Shown one piece after another: positions 7,989-16,466 of a DNA stretch of 34,144 nucleotides. A program made the translations under genes and the position numbers. Under the pieces are notes generated by a model. It searched no databases, was not told the DNA's origin, and worked only from the letters and a program-made list of their open reading frames with translations. How positions within the stretch are numbered: position 1 is the stretch's first letter; each line of letters starts with the position of its first letter. The DNA comes from Verrucomicrobiota bacterium (GTDB lineage: Bacteria; Verrucomicrobiota; Verrucomicrobiia; Limisphaerales; AAA164-E04): positions 1-34,144 of the forward strand of contig JAQCFT010000010.1 of the NCBI GenBank assembly GCA_027619545.1. The letters are read 5' to 3'.

Positions 7989-9299
7989 ATGCGGCATTCT
8001 AAACAGCAGTTAAAAACTACGAAATACCAGGCGATACGAACACTGACGGATCGCAGGCGGTTTTTGCGTGGTATGGGGATGAGTTTGGCTCTTCCGATGT
8101 TGGAGTCATTTGATGTTCCGTGCCTGCAAGCCTCGACCGTCTCTACGCCGGTGAAACGTTTGGTATGTGTCGGCACTTATCTTGGATTCCATCAGGCTGA
8201 TTTCTTCCCGAAACAAACAGGCAAGACCTATGACATGCCTTATGTGCTTGAACCTTTGGTATCCTTTCGCGATCAGTTTTCGGTCTTTTCCGGATTGGAT
8301 CATCGTGGGCGCAATGGTCACGAAGGTTGGCAGGCGTGGTTGAGCGGATCCGCAACGGGTTCCGTCTCCATGGATCAACTGGTGGCCGAACATGTCGGGC
8401 ATCACACTCGGTATGCCTCACTGCAACTGACGTGTGGCACGCCGCCCGATGCGGCCCGGCTTAGTTTCAGCAAGGAAGGCGTGCCCTTGCCGATGATCGG
8501 GAGACCAAGTGTTCTTTTTCAAACTCTCTTCCGTTCCGATAGTGATCGATCCAGGATGGAGTACGTCCTGAAAGGAAACGGTAGCTTGCTCGATGGATTG
8601 TTGGAAGAAGCTACATCCTTAAAAAGGCGTGTATCCCATCGTGATCAGGGGAAGCTGGATGAATATCTGACCTCCCTGCGTGATGTGGAGAAAATGGTTC
8701 AAAAACAAGAAGCATGGTTGGAACGGCCTTTTCCCACCACCGACTACACGCTGCCTGCTTTTGATCCGGTTTCACCTGACCAATCTCTCGAGTGCGAAAT
8801 GCTCATGTATGATCTCATGGCGCTCGCGTTGGGCACGGACTCCACACGGGTGTTGACCTTTCTGGTTCCAGGATGGAGTCAGGTGTTTGAGATTGATGGC
8901 CGACGTTTGAGCGCGGGTTATCACGGCCTTTCCCATCATGGTAACGAAGCCAGGAAAATTGCTGATTACAATCTGGTGGGCAGGGAACATGTGAAACGCT
9001 TTTCGCGTTTTCTAGAGAAGCTCCAAAGCTATCAGGACCCGGAAGATCGAACACTGCTGGATTCAACCGCCGTGGTTTTTGGGAGTGGAATGGGCGATTC
9101 CAATACACATGACAACAGTAACCTGCCGGTTCTGGTGGCGGGTGGTGGTCTCTCTCATGGAAACCACTGGGCCAACGATCGCGCCGCTTCGGATTCAAGG
9201 TTGCTGGGTGATTTGATGCTGACATTGATGCAGCGGTCCGGCATGGACATTGATCAATTCGCCGGTGCGAGTCGGAACCTCAATGAATGTTTATCCTAG
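7989..9299 (+). CDS. DUF1552 domain protein with Tat signal
   Basis: A 436-residue protein from the ATG at 7989. Alternatives upstream in frame are GTG 7968 and ATG 7977; none has a strong ribosome site, and 7989 gives the most usual spacing to the twin-arginine stretch (DRRRFLRGMGMSLALPMLES). DUF1552 (PF07586) hallmarks are a VKRLVCVGTYLGFHQADFFP-like segment after the signal, a DEYLTSLRDVEKMVQKQE helix in the middle, FLVPGWSQVFEIDG, and a GSGMGDSNTHDNSNLPVLVA block near the end. The family is related to DUF1501 and its reaction is unknown. In this phylum DUF1552 genes typically pair with a DUF1592-type cytochrome gene, here the one immediately downstream. Confidence 0.85.
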   Translation: MRHSKQQLKTTKYQAIRTLTDRRRFLRGMGMSLALPMLESFDVPCLQASTVSTPVKRLVCVGTYLGFHQADFFPKQTGKTYDMPYVLEPLVSFRDQFSVFSGLDHRGRNGHEGWQAWLSGSATGSVSMDQLVAEHVGHHTRYASLQLTCGTPPDAARLSFSKEGVPLPMIGRPSVLFQTLFRSDSDRSRMEYVLKGNGSLLDGLLEEATSLKRRVSHRDQGKLDEYLTSLRDVEKMVQKQEAWLERPFPTTDYTLPAFDPVSPDQSLECEMLMYDLMALALGTDSTRVLTFLVPGWSQVFEIDGRRLSAGYHGLSHHGNEARKIADYNLVGREHVKRFSRFLEKLQSYQDPEDRTLLDSTAVVFGSGMGDSNTHDNSNLPVLVAGGGLSHGNHWANDRAASDSRLLGDLMLTLMQRSGMDIDQFAGASRNLNECLS

Positions 9300-9306
9300 A
9301 AATCCG

Positions 9307-11964
9307 ATGAAGATGTTTCTTTGGTGCCAACTGATTGGCTTTTCGACTGTCCTGTTCGCCGGGGAGTCCATGCCTGCACCGGTGGTGGATTTTCTCAAGC
9401 AACATTGTTTCGAATGTCATGCGGGGCGTGAAGACAAACTGGAAGGGGACGTGAACCTCGATTTGCGATCGGTGGATTGGGCGTCAACGGATAGTCTTGA
9501 ACTTTGGACGACGGTTCACGAGGTTGTGCATTCAGGTGAGATGCCTCCTCGTGATGCGGAATCCATTCCCGGGAGTGTTGATCGTGATACTTTTCTTGCT
9601 TGGCTCGGGGAGGTTTTGACCGAATATTCGCCTCCGGGAGGAACCCTGCCGCGTCGTCTGAACCGTATCGAATATTTGAATACCATTCGGAATTTGTTTG
9701 ACTATCCGGAATTTGAACTGCCGCCTTCCTTTCCATCGGATGTTTCCAAATTTGGTTTTGATAACGTTGCATCTGGACTGGTGATCTCACCTCCCTTACT
9801 GGCGCAATATCTGGAGATAGCCACTGCAATTGCTGACGAATTTCTACCGCAACCGGTGACTCTGCCCAAAGCCGAACCGCATCACTATTCAATCGATGCC
9901 ATGGGATTGAACACCGATGAGGGAGGTGGGGGAGCGTTGGCAGGTGAGGTTTTCCGTCTGGTTTCTTCACGCAATATGGCAAGTGCAGCGGGATGGACCT
10001 CTTCTTTTGAAGCGCCAATCAGCGGCATTTACAGTGTGCGGATTGATGCCCGTGTGTTTCAAACCGGAAGCATGTTTTACGAACGCCGATCCAAGCCCTT
10101 CCTGTTGCAAGTCTTCGCACGTCAGAACGGGGAGCAAAAATACGCGAAGTTTTCGGACATGAGGATGCTTGGCGAGGTTTCCATATCGACATCCGAAGCG
10201 AAGCATTCCGTGGACCCTTTGGAAGTGGAACTTTTTCAAGGCGAGATCATGGGGTTTCGATGGGCGGACGGTCCCGTGTATTCGGATCCGGGGAGGATTG
10301 ATCTTTCACATGATTTCATTGATGACCGTTTGTTGAATGACCCTATTTTCTACGCCGCCGCTCTCAAGTTGAACGGAGGAAAACGAGGATCGAGTCAGGC
10401 GGAGTTTTATGAAGCGATTTGTGCTTTGATGGAGAGTGGAGATCTTGATTTGAGTGATCCGGCTCTGGGTAAACCACCGGCTGTCTATGGCGGGGGTTTG
10501 TTCAATGGGCCGCACAATTGGTGCAAAGCATATGCCCACGAACAAATGCATCGTTTTGGTCCTGCATTGGACATTCTGGAAGTGGCGGTGAATGGTCCCA
10601 ATCGTGTGGTGATCAGTCAGACAATGCGGGACAGATTGGCCAGGTCCAAAGCGTTTTTAGGACGGCAAGCAAGCGAGTCTACGGATATCCTATTTGTTGA
10701 ACGGTTTCTTCGGGATTTTTTATCCAGAGCCTTTCGACGTCCCGTATCCGACGATCAGTTAGGTGGATATATGGAACTTGTTTGTGCACATCGTGACGAG
10801 TTTCCAGAGAAACGCATTGAAGATGCCCTTCACTTGGCTATCCGAAAAGCTTTGCTGTCGCCTCACTTTCTATTCCTTGAGCTTGGAGGAGGCGCATTGG
10901 ATGAGCATGAACTTGCGAGTCGCCTGAGTTACTTCTTGAACGGTTCTCCTCCAGATGCGGAACTCACTGCGCTTGCTTCCTCCGGCCAATTGTCGAAGTT
11001 GGATGTATTGGGAAAGGAGACCCGGCGTTTGTTGTCCAAACCCGAACGATTGGAATTTGTAAAACATTTTACCGGCCAATGGTTGGGCACTCGGATGCTC
11101 AAGGATATCATGCCGGATCCTCGATTGTTGAAATTCTTCAATCCGGATCGTGATGCGCTGATCGAAGAAACTGAACTGTTTTTTGAGGAATTATTGGCGG
11201 GCAATTACACCTTGGACCATTTCATTGATCCTGGATTCAGTTTCAGAAACCAGAATCTCAATAAAATATATGGAGGGGACCTGACGGGGAAAAAAATGCA
11301 GCGGGTAAGTTTTCCAAAAGGAGGAAGACAAGGCGGGCTTCTCGGGTTGGCCTCCATCATGATGGCGACAGCAAATGGTGTGGATACGCATCCGGTGCAT
11401 CGAGGTGTGTGGTTGCTGGAAAACGTGTTGGGGCAGCCGACCCCTCCGCCACCCGCCGATGTTCCGGCTGTTGCGCCCGATACTTCCGGAGCCACCACCA
11501 TGCGTGAACTGATGTTGAAGCATCAGGCAGATGCGGCTTGTGCACGGTGTCATGAGAAGATTGATCCACTTGGTTTTGTGATGGAGCAATTTGATCCGGT
11601 GGGGCGTTGGCGGGAGTATTATCCGATCTACACAGATGGCGCCTCGGAGAAACTCAAGGAAGAGTTCTATTCGAGCCAGGGAGAAGGAACGCGCCTGGGG
11701 CGTCGCATCGACACATCAGCCACCATGCCGGGTGGAACTTTGTTGAACGATGTGACCGATTTAAAAGCTTATCTTATGAACAACATGGAGTTGTTTGCTT
11801 CATGCCTGATCGAAAAACTGCTCATTTACAGCACCGGGCGTGAACTCAGTTTCGGTGATTATCGGATTGTTCAATCCCTGACCAACGACGTGCTTGACGG
11901 AGATCGAGGATTTCAGGATTTGATCGTTTCAGTCGTATTGAGTGAATCCTTTTTAAAACGTTAG
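9307..11964 (+). CDS. Multi-domain planctomycete cytochrome (PSCyt1-DUF1587-1595-1592-1588-1585)
   Basis: An 885-residue exported protein. The ATG at 9307 starts a compact signal peptide (MKMFLWCQLIGFSTVLFAGE); ATG 9283, overlapping the upstream gene by 17 nt, is an alternative. The N-terminal PSCyt1 domain has haem motif CFECH at ~34. DUF1587 follows (LNRIEYLNTIRNLF), then a long inserted region (~200-450), DUF1595 (LSRAFRRPVSDDQL), DUF1592 (LASRLSYFLNGSPPDAEL), DUF1588 (HPVHRGVWLLENVLGQPTPP, with second haem motif CARCH near 745 and KIDPLGF) and a C-terminal DUF1585. It is inferred to be a periplasmic di-haem oxidoreductase component working with DUF1552. The 7-nt gap to the preceding stop indicates an operon. 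Confidence 0.88.
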   Translation: MKMFLWCQLIGFSTVLFAGESMPAPVVDFLKQHCFECHAGREDKLEGDVNLDLRSVDWASTDSLELWTTVHEVVHSGEMPPRDAESIPGSVDRDTFLAWLGEVLTEYSPPGGTLPRRLNRIEYLNTIRNLFDYPEFELPPSFPSDVSKFGFDNVASGLVISPPLLAQYLEIATAIADEFLPQPVTLPKAEPHHYSIDAMGLNTDEGGGGALAGEVFRLVSSRNMASAAGWTSSFEAPISGIYSVRIDARVFQTGSMFYERRSKPFLLQVFARQNGEQKYAKFSDMRMLGEVSISTSEAKHSVDPLEVELFQGEIMGFRWADGPVYSDPGRIDLSHDFIDDRLLNDPIFYAAALKLNGGKRGSSQAEFYEAICALMESGDLDLSDPALGKPPAVYGGGLFNGPHNWCKAYAHEQMHRFGPALDILEVAVNGPNRVVISQTMRDRLARSKAFLGRQASESTDILFVERFLRDFLSRAFRRPVSDDQLGGYMELVCAHRDEFPEKRIEDALHLAIRKALLSPHFLFLELGGGALDEHELASRLSYFLNGSPPDAELTALASSGQLSKLDVLGKETRRLLSKPERLEFVKHFTGQWLGTRMLKDIMPDPRLLKFFNPDRDALIEETELFFEELLAGNYTLDHFIDPGFSFRNQNLNKIYGGDLTGKKMQRVSFPKGGRQGGLLGLASIMMATANGVDTHPVHRGVWLLENVLGQPTPPPPADVPAVAPDTSGATTMRELMLKHQADAACARCHEKIDPLGFVMEQFDPVGRWREYYPIYTDGASEKLKEEFYSSQGEGTRLGRRIDTSATMPGGTLLNDVTDLKAYLMNNMELFASCLIEKLLIYSTGRELSFGDYRIVQSLTNDVLDGDRGFQDLIVSVVLSESFLKR

Positions 11965-11994
11965 TCTGCTTATTGACGGCACAAGAAAGTATCT

Positions 11995-13074
11995 ATGAGC
12001 AATCCATTAAAAAGTCTGTTAAAGTATATGCGATGTTCAGTCGCTGTTCTCAGCACCACAGTCGTATTGTCGGCTGATAGTTTGCCTGATCCGGATGGAC
12101 AACCGGCTGACATGAGCAAGCCCGTGCAGGTCTACATCTTGCTCGGGCAATCCAACATGCTTGGAGCGGGGCAAGTGCAGCCGGGTAAAAAGGGTCCTGA
12201 GGGCTCGCTGGTGCATGCAGTGAAGGAAAAGGGGTTGTATCCTTATCTTGTCGATGATGATGGGGATTGGACCGTGCGCCAGGATATCAGGAATGTTCGG
12301 GTCATGGGCAGCGGTCTCGGTGGGATGCGACTTTTTAACAACGAGTGGATGACCATCAAGGGGGGGAAGATCGGTCCTGAATTTGGAATTGGCCACCATT
12401 TGGGGCATGCTTCCGATGCACCGGTCATGATTTTGAAGAGCTGTATTGGTAACCGTGCGCTTGGTTGGGATTTATTGCCGCCGGGGAGTGAGGGGTACGA
12501 GTTCACGGATTCAATGGGCGTGACTTGGGTGCATCCCGGTTACAAGGGTTCACCCGAGCGCTGGCAGAAAGGAACAGAACCCAAGCAAATCAACTGGTAT
12601 GCCGGCATGCAATACGACGGCGACATTTCCCGCGTCAAACAGGTGCTGAACGAACTCGACAAGTATTATCCCGGTGCAAAAGAGTATGAAGTGGCTGGGT
12701 TTTTCTGGTGGCAGGGGGATCGGGATAGCCGCAGCGAGGCATTATCAAGCAGATACGAACAGAACCTCGTGCATCTCATCAAACAGCTCCGTAAGGATTT
12801 CAGTGCTCCCGAAGCAAAGTTTGTTTGTGCCACCCTGGGCCAAACCTCAAAGGCCGACACTGGAAACGGAAAGAAACTCCTGGATGCCATGTTTGCGGTG
12901 GACGGCGATTCCGGTAAATACCCTGAGTTCAAGGGCAATGTTGCCACTGTTTACAGTCACCCTCTATCCAAAGGCGGAAGTTCAGGGGGGCATTATAACG
13001 GTCATGCTGAAACCTACATGAACGTGGGCGAAGCCATGGGACGTGCGATGGTGAAGCTTTTGTCTGCACAGTGA
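11995..13074 (+). CDS. Exported SASA-family carbohydrate acetylesterase-like protein
   Basis: A 359-residue protein with a signal peptide (~10-30) and an SGNH-hydrolase fold of the sialate O-acetylesterase (SASA, PF03629) type. The nucleophile block is LLGQSNMLGAG with Ser at about 53. FFWWQGDRDS lies at ~237-246, a block typical of the family. HYNGHAETY at ~333 supplies candidate catalytic His residues. Family members remove acetyl groups from sialic acids or plant and algal polysaccharides. With the sialidase-like gene at 149 this makes a plausible glycan-processing pair. An AAGAAAG ribosome-site-like stretch lies just before the ATG. It closes the first plus-strand gene group. Confidence 0.83.
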   Translation: MSNPLKSLLKYMRCSVAVLSTTVVLSADSLPDPDGQPADMSKPVQVYILLGQSNMLGAGQVQPGKKGPEGSLVHAVKEKGLYPYLVDDDGDWTVRQDIRNVRVMGSGLGGMRLFNNEWMTIKGGKIGPEFGIGHHLGHASDAPVMILKSCIGNRALGWDLLPPGSEGYEFTDSMGVTWVHPGYKGSPERWQKGTEPKQINWYAGMQYDGDISRVKQVLNELDKYYPGAKEYEVAGFFWWQGDRDSRSEALSSRYEQNLVHLIKQLRKDFSAPEAKFVCATLGQTSKADTGNGKKLLDAMFAVDGDSGKYPEFKGNVATVYSHPLSKGGSSGGHYNGHAETYMNVGEAMGRAMVKLLSAQ

Positions 13075-13079
13075 AGGTT

Positions 13080-13145
13080 GCCATTCCACGCAATGGGTTC
13101 AGGTTTTTGGTTTATAACAGCGAATCGCGCAATATTCTGCGCGAT
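13080..13145 (+). terminator. Candidate transcription end: hairpin with T-tract plus a second perfect hairpin
   Basis: Just after the esterase stop, CCATT (13081-13085) pairs with AATGG and TTTTT follows a few bases later. A stronger perfect hairpin follows: ATCGCGCA at 13124-13131 and TGCGCGAT at 13138-13145 with a 6-nt loop. It has no T-run, so it may be a transcript-stabilising or repeat structure. Confidence 0.35.
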
Positions 13146-13359
13146 CATGCAAGAAGTTGCGCGAGCTCTGGTCTCGTGGAGGGGAATCAACTAGAGTTTG
13201 GTTGCTGGTATGGTCCTTGCTGTAGCTCTGGCCGGGGTGGGTTTAATACCTTGGGCAGATGCGAACCCCTTTTGTGCGAGTATTTCTGTGATCAAAACGA
13301 ACGATAGCCCGGAAATGGGCATTCAATTTTGGAGGATAAACCTCGAATTGAGCGGGCCT
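13146..13359. other. Intergenic sequence without a supported gene
   Basis: A short plus-strand frame from about 13210 begins with a hydrophobic stretch (MVLAVALAGVGLIPWADA) resembling a signal peptide. It then runs into composition with no recognised domain and ends at 13410, over the opposing DUF2490-like ORF. It could be a small secreted peptide or decayed sequence; it is not called as a gene. The whole 13.1-14.1 kb stretch looks like gene-remnant territory. Confidence 0.35.
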
Positions 13360-13623
13360 TTAATGGACTGGTTGTCGAAATGGCCAATTCGGAAGGAACG
13401 AAACCATTAACGTATGGTTGTTTTCAAATACGCGTCCATCTCTGTGCTGCACTGTTTGTTCCATGTAACCGACTTCGAGCTTGCAATGTTCTCCGATCCC
13501 ATGATCCCCAAAATAATTGAACCAGGCAGTTGCGTTGTGGTCTTGTTCGGCTGCTTTGGCAGAGTTCAAAGTGGCAGCGAACATTGCCAGGATTGAAATA
13601 ATATTCCGTATAGATTTCATCAT
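13360..13623 (-). pseudogene. Truncated DUF2490-like exported protein
   Basis: A minus-strand ORF starting MMKSIRNIISILAMFAATL has a clear signal peptide ending near AKA. It is followed by ATAWFNYFGDHGIGEHCKLE, which resembles the beginning of DUF2490 outer-membrane barrel proteins (WFxYFGxHxIxxxWxxxxE). It stops after about 87 codons, whereas the family is usually around 200 residues or more, and no clear continuation was found in the other frames downstream. It could instead be a genuine small secreted protein. The resemblance is from memory of the family motif, not a search. Confidence 0.35.
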
Positions 13624-13813
13624 AGGGAAATGGCAAAGCATTGGGTATGCCATCGGTTTGCCGAATGTCCGGGGAGCTGTTATTTGTGATTGTTTTTCTC
13701 AATGAGGAGAATTTTGGTTGAATGGTATTGCGAGCTGACTGCAAAGCTTTGCAGTCTTACGCAAATAGATGCATGATTCCCATTGAATCAGTTCGGTGGA
13801 TGGGACGTGGTCT

Positions 13814-14067
13814 CTAGAGCTGGATTTGTTTGATAACCCGGCCGTGGACCTTGGGCTGGAGGTGGTCGTAGTGGCTGTGACGGATGGTGAGCGTTTCGTG
13901 GTGGATTCACCCCAGCCGGAGGACGTTGGCGTGGAAATCTTGATGGGTTTTGGTGCCGAGTTTGTCTTTCCATGACCATCCGTTGCTTTGCCCGACCGAT
14001 GTGCCGGGTTTGGCCTGACCGGCAAACCACGACACAAAGATGCCGCCGTTGGGAATTCTCTCCTTAC
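13814..14067 (-). pseudogene. Remnant of a DUF1501 gene (C-terminal part only, with in-frame stop)
   Basis: Reading the minus strand in a frame that is not one long ORF gives ERIPNGGIFVSWFAGQAKPG, then TSVGQSNGWSWKD, QDFHANVLRLG, a TGA at 13907-13909, IHHETLTIRHSHYDHLQ, and PKVHGRVIKQIQL before a stop at 13814-13816. This follows the C-terminal consensus of DUF1501 proteins: a short glycine-rich WxAGGG segment, H-x-x-D-x-HATxLxLxG, DHEKLTYRHxGRDxRLTDVxG and VIxxIL. The intact copy at 3833-5296 ends in the same way. The 5' part is missing where the next operon begins. The remnant shows that a DUF1501 gene, probably paired with a lost DUF1553 gene, once stood here. Confidence 0.72.
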
Positions 14068-14138
14068 AGCCCTGAGTGAACGTTCAAACTTCCATTGACA
14101 CCCTGGCGGCTATCAACAAGAATGTCAGCATTCCGAAT

Positions 14139-16466
14139 ATGAAACGACACATGAAATATGTATGGACTCTTTGCTGCCTTTGCTGGGGGAGTGTTGTTTC
14201 CCAATCGGCCACAATGGACGGGCTTATTGGAGATTATTGTTTCGATTGTCATGATGGAGATGTAGATAAGGGGGGACTGAATTTGGAAGCTCTCCTGGGA
14301 ATGCCTTTCCACGAACAGACTGAGACTTGGGAAAAGGTAGTGCGAAAGCTGGATGGCCGTCAGATGCCGCCGATTGGGGAAGACCGCCCGAGTGAGAAGT
14401 TGTTCAATCAGATGTCTTCCGAATTGTCGGAAGCATTGGATCAGATTGCCGGGGAACATCCCGATCCGGGGCGCACCGAGACGTTTCGCCGGCTCACTCG
14501 CACCGAATATCAGAATGCGATTCGGGATTTGCTGTCGGTTCAAATTGATGCCAGGGCATGGTTGCCCAAGGATGAATCCAGCCACGGTTTTGACAACATC
14601 ACCGTCGGGTCGCTTTCTCCGACCTTGTTGAACCGTTACATCACCGCTGCCCAGCGCATCAGCCGGTTGGCCGTGGGAGCCTCCGAAGTGAAGCCGGGCG
14701 GGGAAACCTATCGTGTCCCGGCGGATGTGACTCAGGAAAATCACGTGGAGGGCTTGCCGCTTGGGACACGGGGTGGTCTGTTGATTTCCCACACGTTTTC
14801 CCATGATGCCGAATACGAAATAAAGGTGCGTCTTGCACGGGATCGAAACGAAGAGATCGAGGGCCTGAATGGCACGTATGAACTGGATTTTTTGTTGGAC
14901 GACCAGCGCATCCGGCGATTCACCGTAAAACCTCCTGAGATAGCCAAGGATTACGAGAGCGTGGACCGCAATCTGGTGGTGCGTATTCCGGTGACTGCCG
15001 GGTTACACCAGGTGGGTGTCACCTTTGTGGATCATTCCGACGCTTTGCTGGAACGTAAGCGTCAGCCTTATACGGTGGCATTCAACATGCATCGCCATCC
15101 GCGCTTGAGTCCCGCCATCTATCAGGTCAATATCAATGGTCCTTTCAATATCGAAGGGGCAGGGGAATCGGAGAGTCGCCGCAAAATTTTCATTACTCGC
15201 CCTGATCAACCTTCACAGGAAGATGCATGTGCCGAAAAGATACTTTCCAATCTGATGCGGCACGCTTACCGGCGGCCCGTGGATGCGGAAGACCTGGTGC
15301 AGCCGATGGCTTTCTATCGGCGAGAACAAGCCGGAGGGGGATTTGAAGCGGGCATTGAAGCGGCTTTGGGAGCGATTCTGATCAGTCCGGAGTTTCTGTT
15401 CCGTGTTGAGGAAGATCCGGCGGATGTTGGCCCGGATGCCGTTTACAGGATTTCAGACATTCAATTGGCATCGAGGTTGTCCTTCTTTTTGTGGAGCAGC
15501 ATTCCTGACGAAGAGCTGTTGGAACTCGCCATGCGCGGTGAGTTGAGCAAGGCGAACCATCTGGAGGAACAAACGCGACGAATGTTGGCAGATCCTCGGG
15601 CGCGAAGCCTGGTGACCAATTTTGCCGATCAATGGCTCTACTTGCGGAATTTGGACGGATTGACTCCTGATGCCCGATTGTTTCCCGATTTTGACGAAAA
15701 TCTGAGACAGGCTTTTCGTAAGGAAACCGGATTGTTTTTCGAGCATGTTTTAACGGAAAACCGAAGCGCACTCGAATTGTTAAAGTGTGATTACACGTAT
15801 CTAAACGAACGCTTGGCCAGGCACTATGGCATCAAGGGGATTCACGGGGACCATTTTCGCAAAGTAAATCTGGCACCGGAGCTTCACCGCGGTGGCCTTT
15901 TGCGACAGGGGAGCATCCTTTCGGTAACCTCTTACGCGACCCGAACTTCGCCGGTGATTCGAGGAAATTGGATCCTCAGCAATCTCCTGGGGGTGCCTCC
16001 CCCACCGCCTCCTCCGGATGTGCCCGCTTTGGACGAGAATACAGTGGATTCCAGTTTGTCCATGCGAGAACGATTGGCACAGCATCGAGCGAATGTTGCA
16101 TGTGCCAGCTGCCACAATATTCTGGATCCCGTTGGGTTTTCACTGGAAAATTTTGATGCCGTTGGACGGTGGCGAGAGATGGAGAAAGGACGTCCGGTCG
16201 ATGCTTCGGGTGGTTTTCCGGACGGACGCGAGTTTGTGGGGGTAGGCGCATTGGAGGAAGCCTTGTTGGATCGTCCAGAGCTGTTTGTGGGGACACTTGC
16301 CGAGAAGATGCTGACGTTTGCACTCGGGCGTGGGATTGAATCTTTTGATGCGCCGGCGATTCGTCAGATCATTCGGGAAGCCAAAGAAGATGACTTTCGG
16401 ATGCATTCCGTTATTTTAGCTGTTGTGAACAGTCAACCCTTTCAGAAAAGAAAGACATTACCATGA
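14139..16466 (+). CDS. Multi-domain planctomycete cytochrome (PSCyt1-DUF1587-1595-1592-1588-1585)
   Basis: A 775-residue exported protein from ATG 14139; GTG 14076 is in frame but adds 21 residues ahead of the signal, and ATG 14151 is also possible. Haem motif CFDCH is at ~34 after the signal peptide. DUF1587 follows (LTRTEYQNAIRDLLSVQI), then a sugar-binding-like insert (~200-350), DUF1595 (LMRHAYRRPVDAEDL), DUF1592 (LASRLSFFLWSSIPDEELL, FADQWLYLRNL), DUF1588 (SPVIRGNWILSNLLG followed by a run of prolines, second haem motif CASCH near 654, ILDPVGFSLENFD) and DUF1585 (MLTFALGRGIESFD). It is the paralogue of 9307-11964 but about 110 residues shorter, chiefly in the insert. The ATGA overlap with the next gene shows translational coupling. 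Confidence 0.88.
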   Translation: MKRHMKYVWTLCCLCWGSVVSQSATMDGLIGDYCFDCHDGDVDKGGLNLEALLGMPFHEQTETWEKVVRKLDGRQMPPIGEDRPSEKLFNQMSSELSEALDQIAGEHPDPGRTETFRRLTRTEYQNAIRDLLSVQIDARAWLPKDESSHGFDNITVGSLSPTLLNRYITAAQRISRLAVGASEVKPGGETYRVPADVTQENHVEGLPLGTRGGLLISHTFSHDAEYEIKVRLARDRNEEIEGLNGTYELDFLLDDQRIRRFTVKPPEIAKDYESVDRNLVVRIPVTAGLHQVGVTFVDHSDALLERKRQPYTVAFNMHRHPRLSPAIYQVNINGPFNIEGAGESESRRKIFITRPDQPSQEDACAEKILSNLMRHAYRRPVDAEDLVQPMAFYRREQAGGGFEAGIEAALGAILISPEFLFRVEEDPADVGPDAVYRISDIQLASRLSFFLWSSIPDEELLELAMRGELSKANHLEEQTRRMLADPRARSLVTNFADQWLYLRNLDGLTPDARLFPDFDENLRQAFRKETGLFFEHVLTENRSALELLKCDYTYLNERLARHYGIKGIHGDHFRKVNLAPELHRGGLLRQGSILSVTSYATRTSPVIRGNWILSNLLGVPPPPPPPDVPALDENTVDSSLSMRERLAQHRANVACASCHNILDPVGFSLENFDAVGRWREMEKGRPVDASGGFPDGREFVGVGALEEALLDRPELFVGTLAEKMLTFALGRGIESFDAPAIRQIIREAKEDDFRMHSVILAVVNSQPFQKRKTLP

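Noticed and set aside
13907-13909. In-frame TGA in the DUF1501 remnant as another selenocysteine codon
   Set aside because: No Cys is expected at that position in DUF1501, the gene lacks its 5' part, and flanking residues are degenerate; it is a decay stop.
13699-14037. A 112-codon minus-strand ORF rich in Ser/Thr/Pro
   Set aside because: It is the wrong frame over the DUF1501 remnant; the neighbouring frame gives the recognisable sequence.
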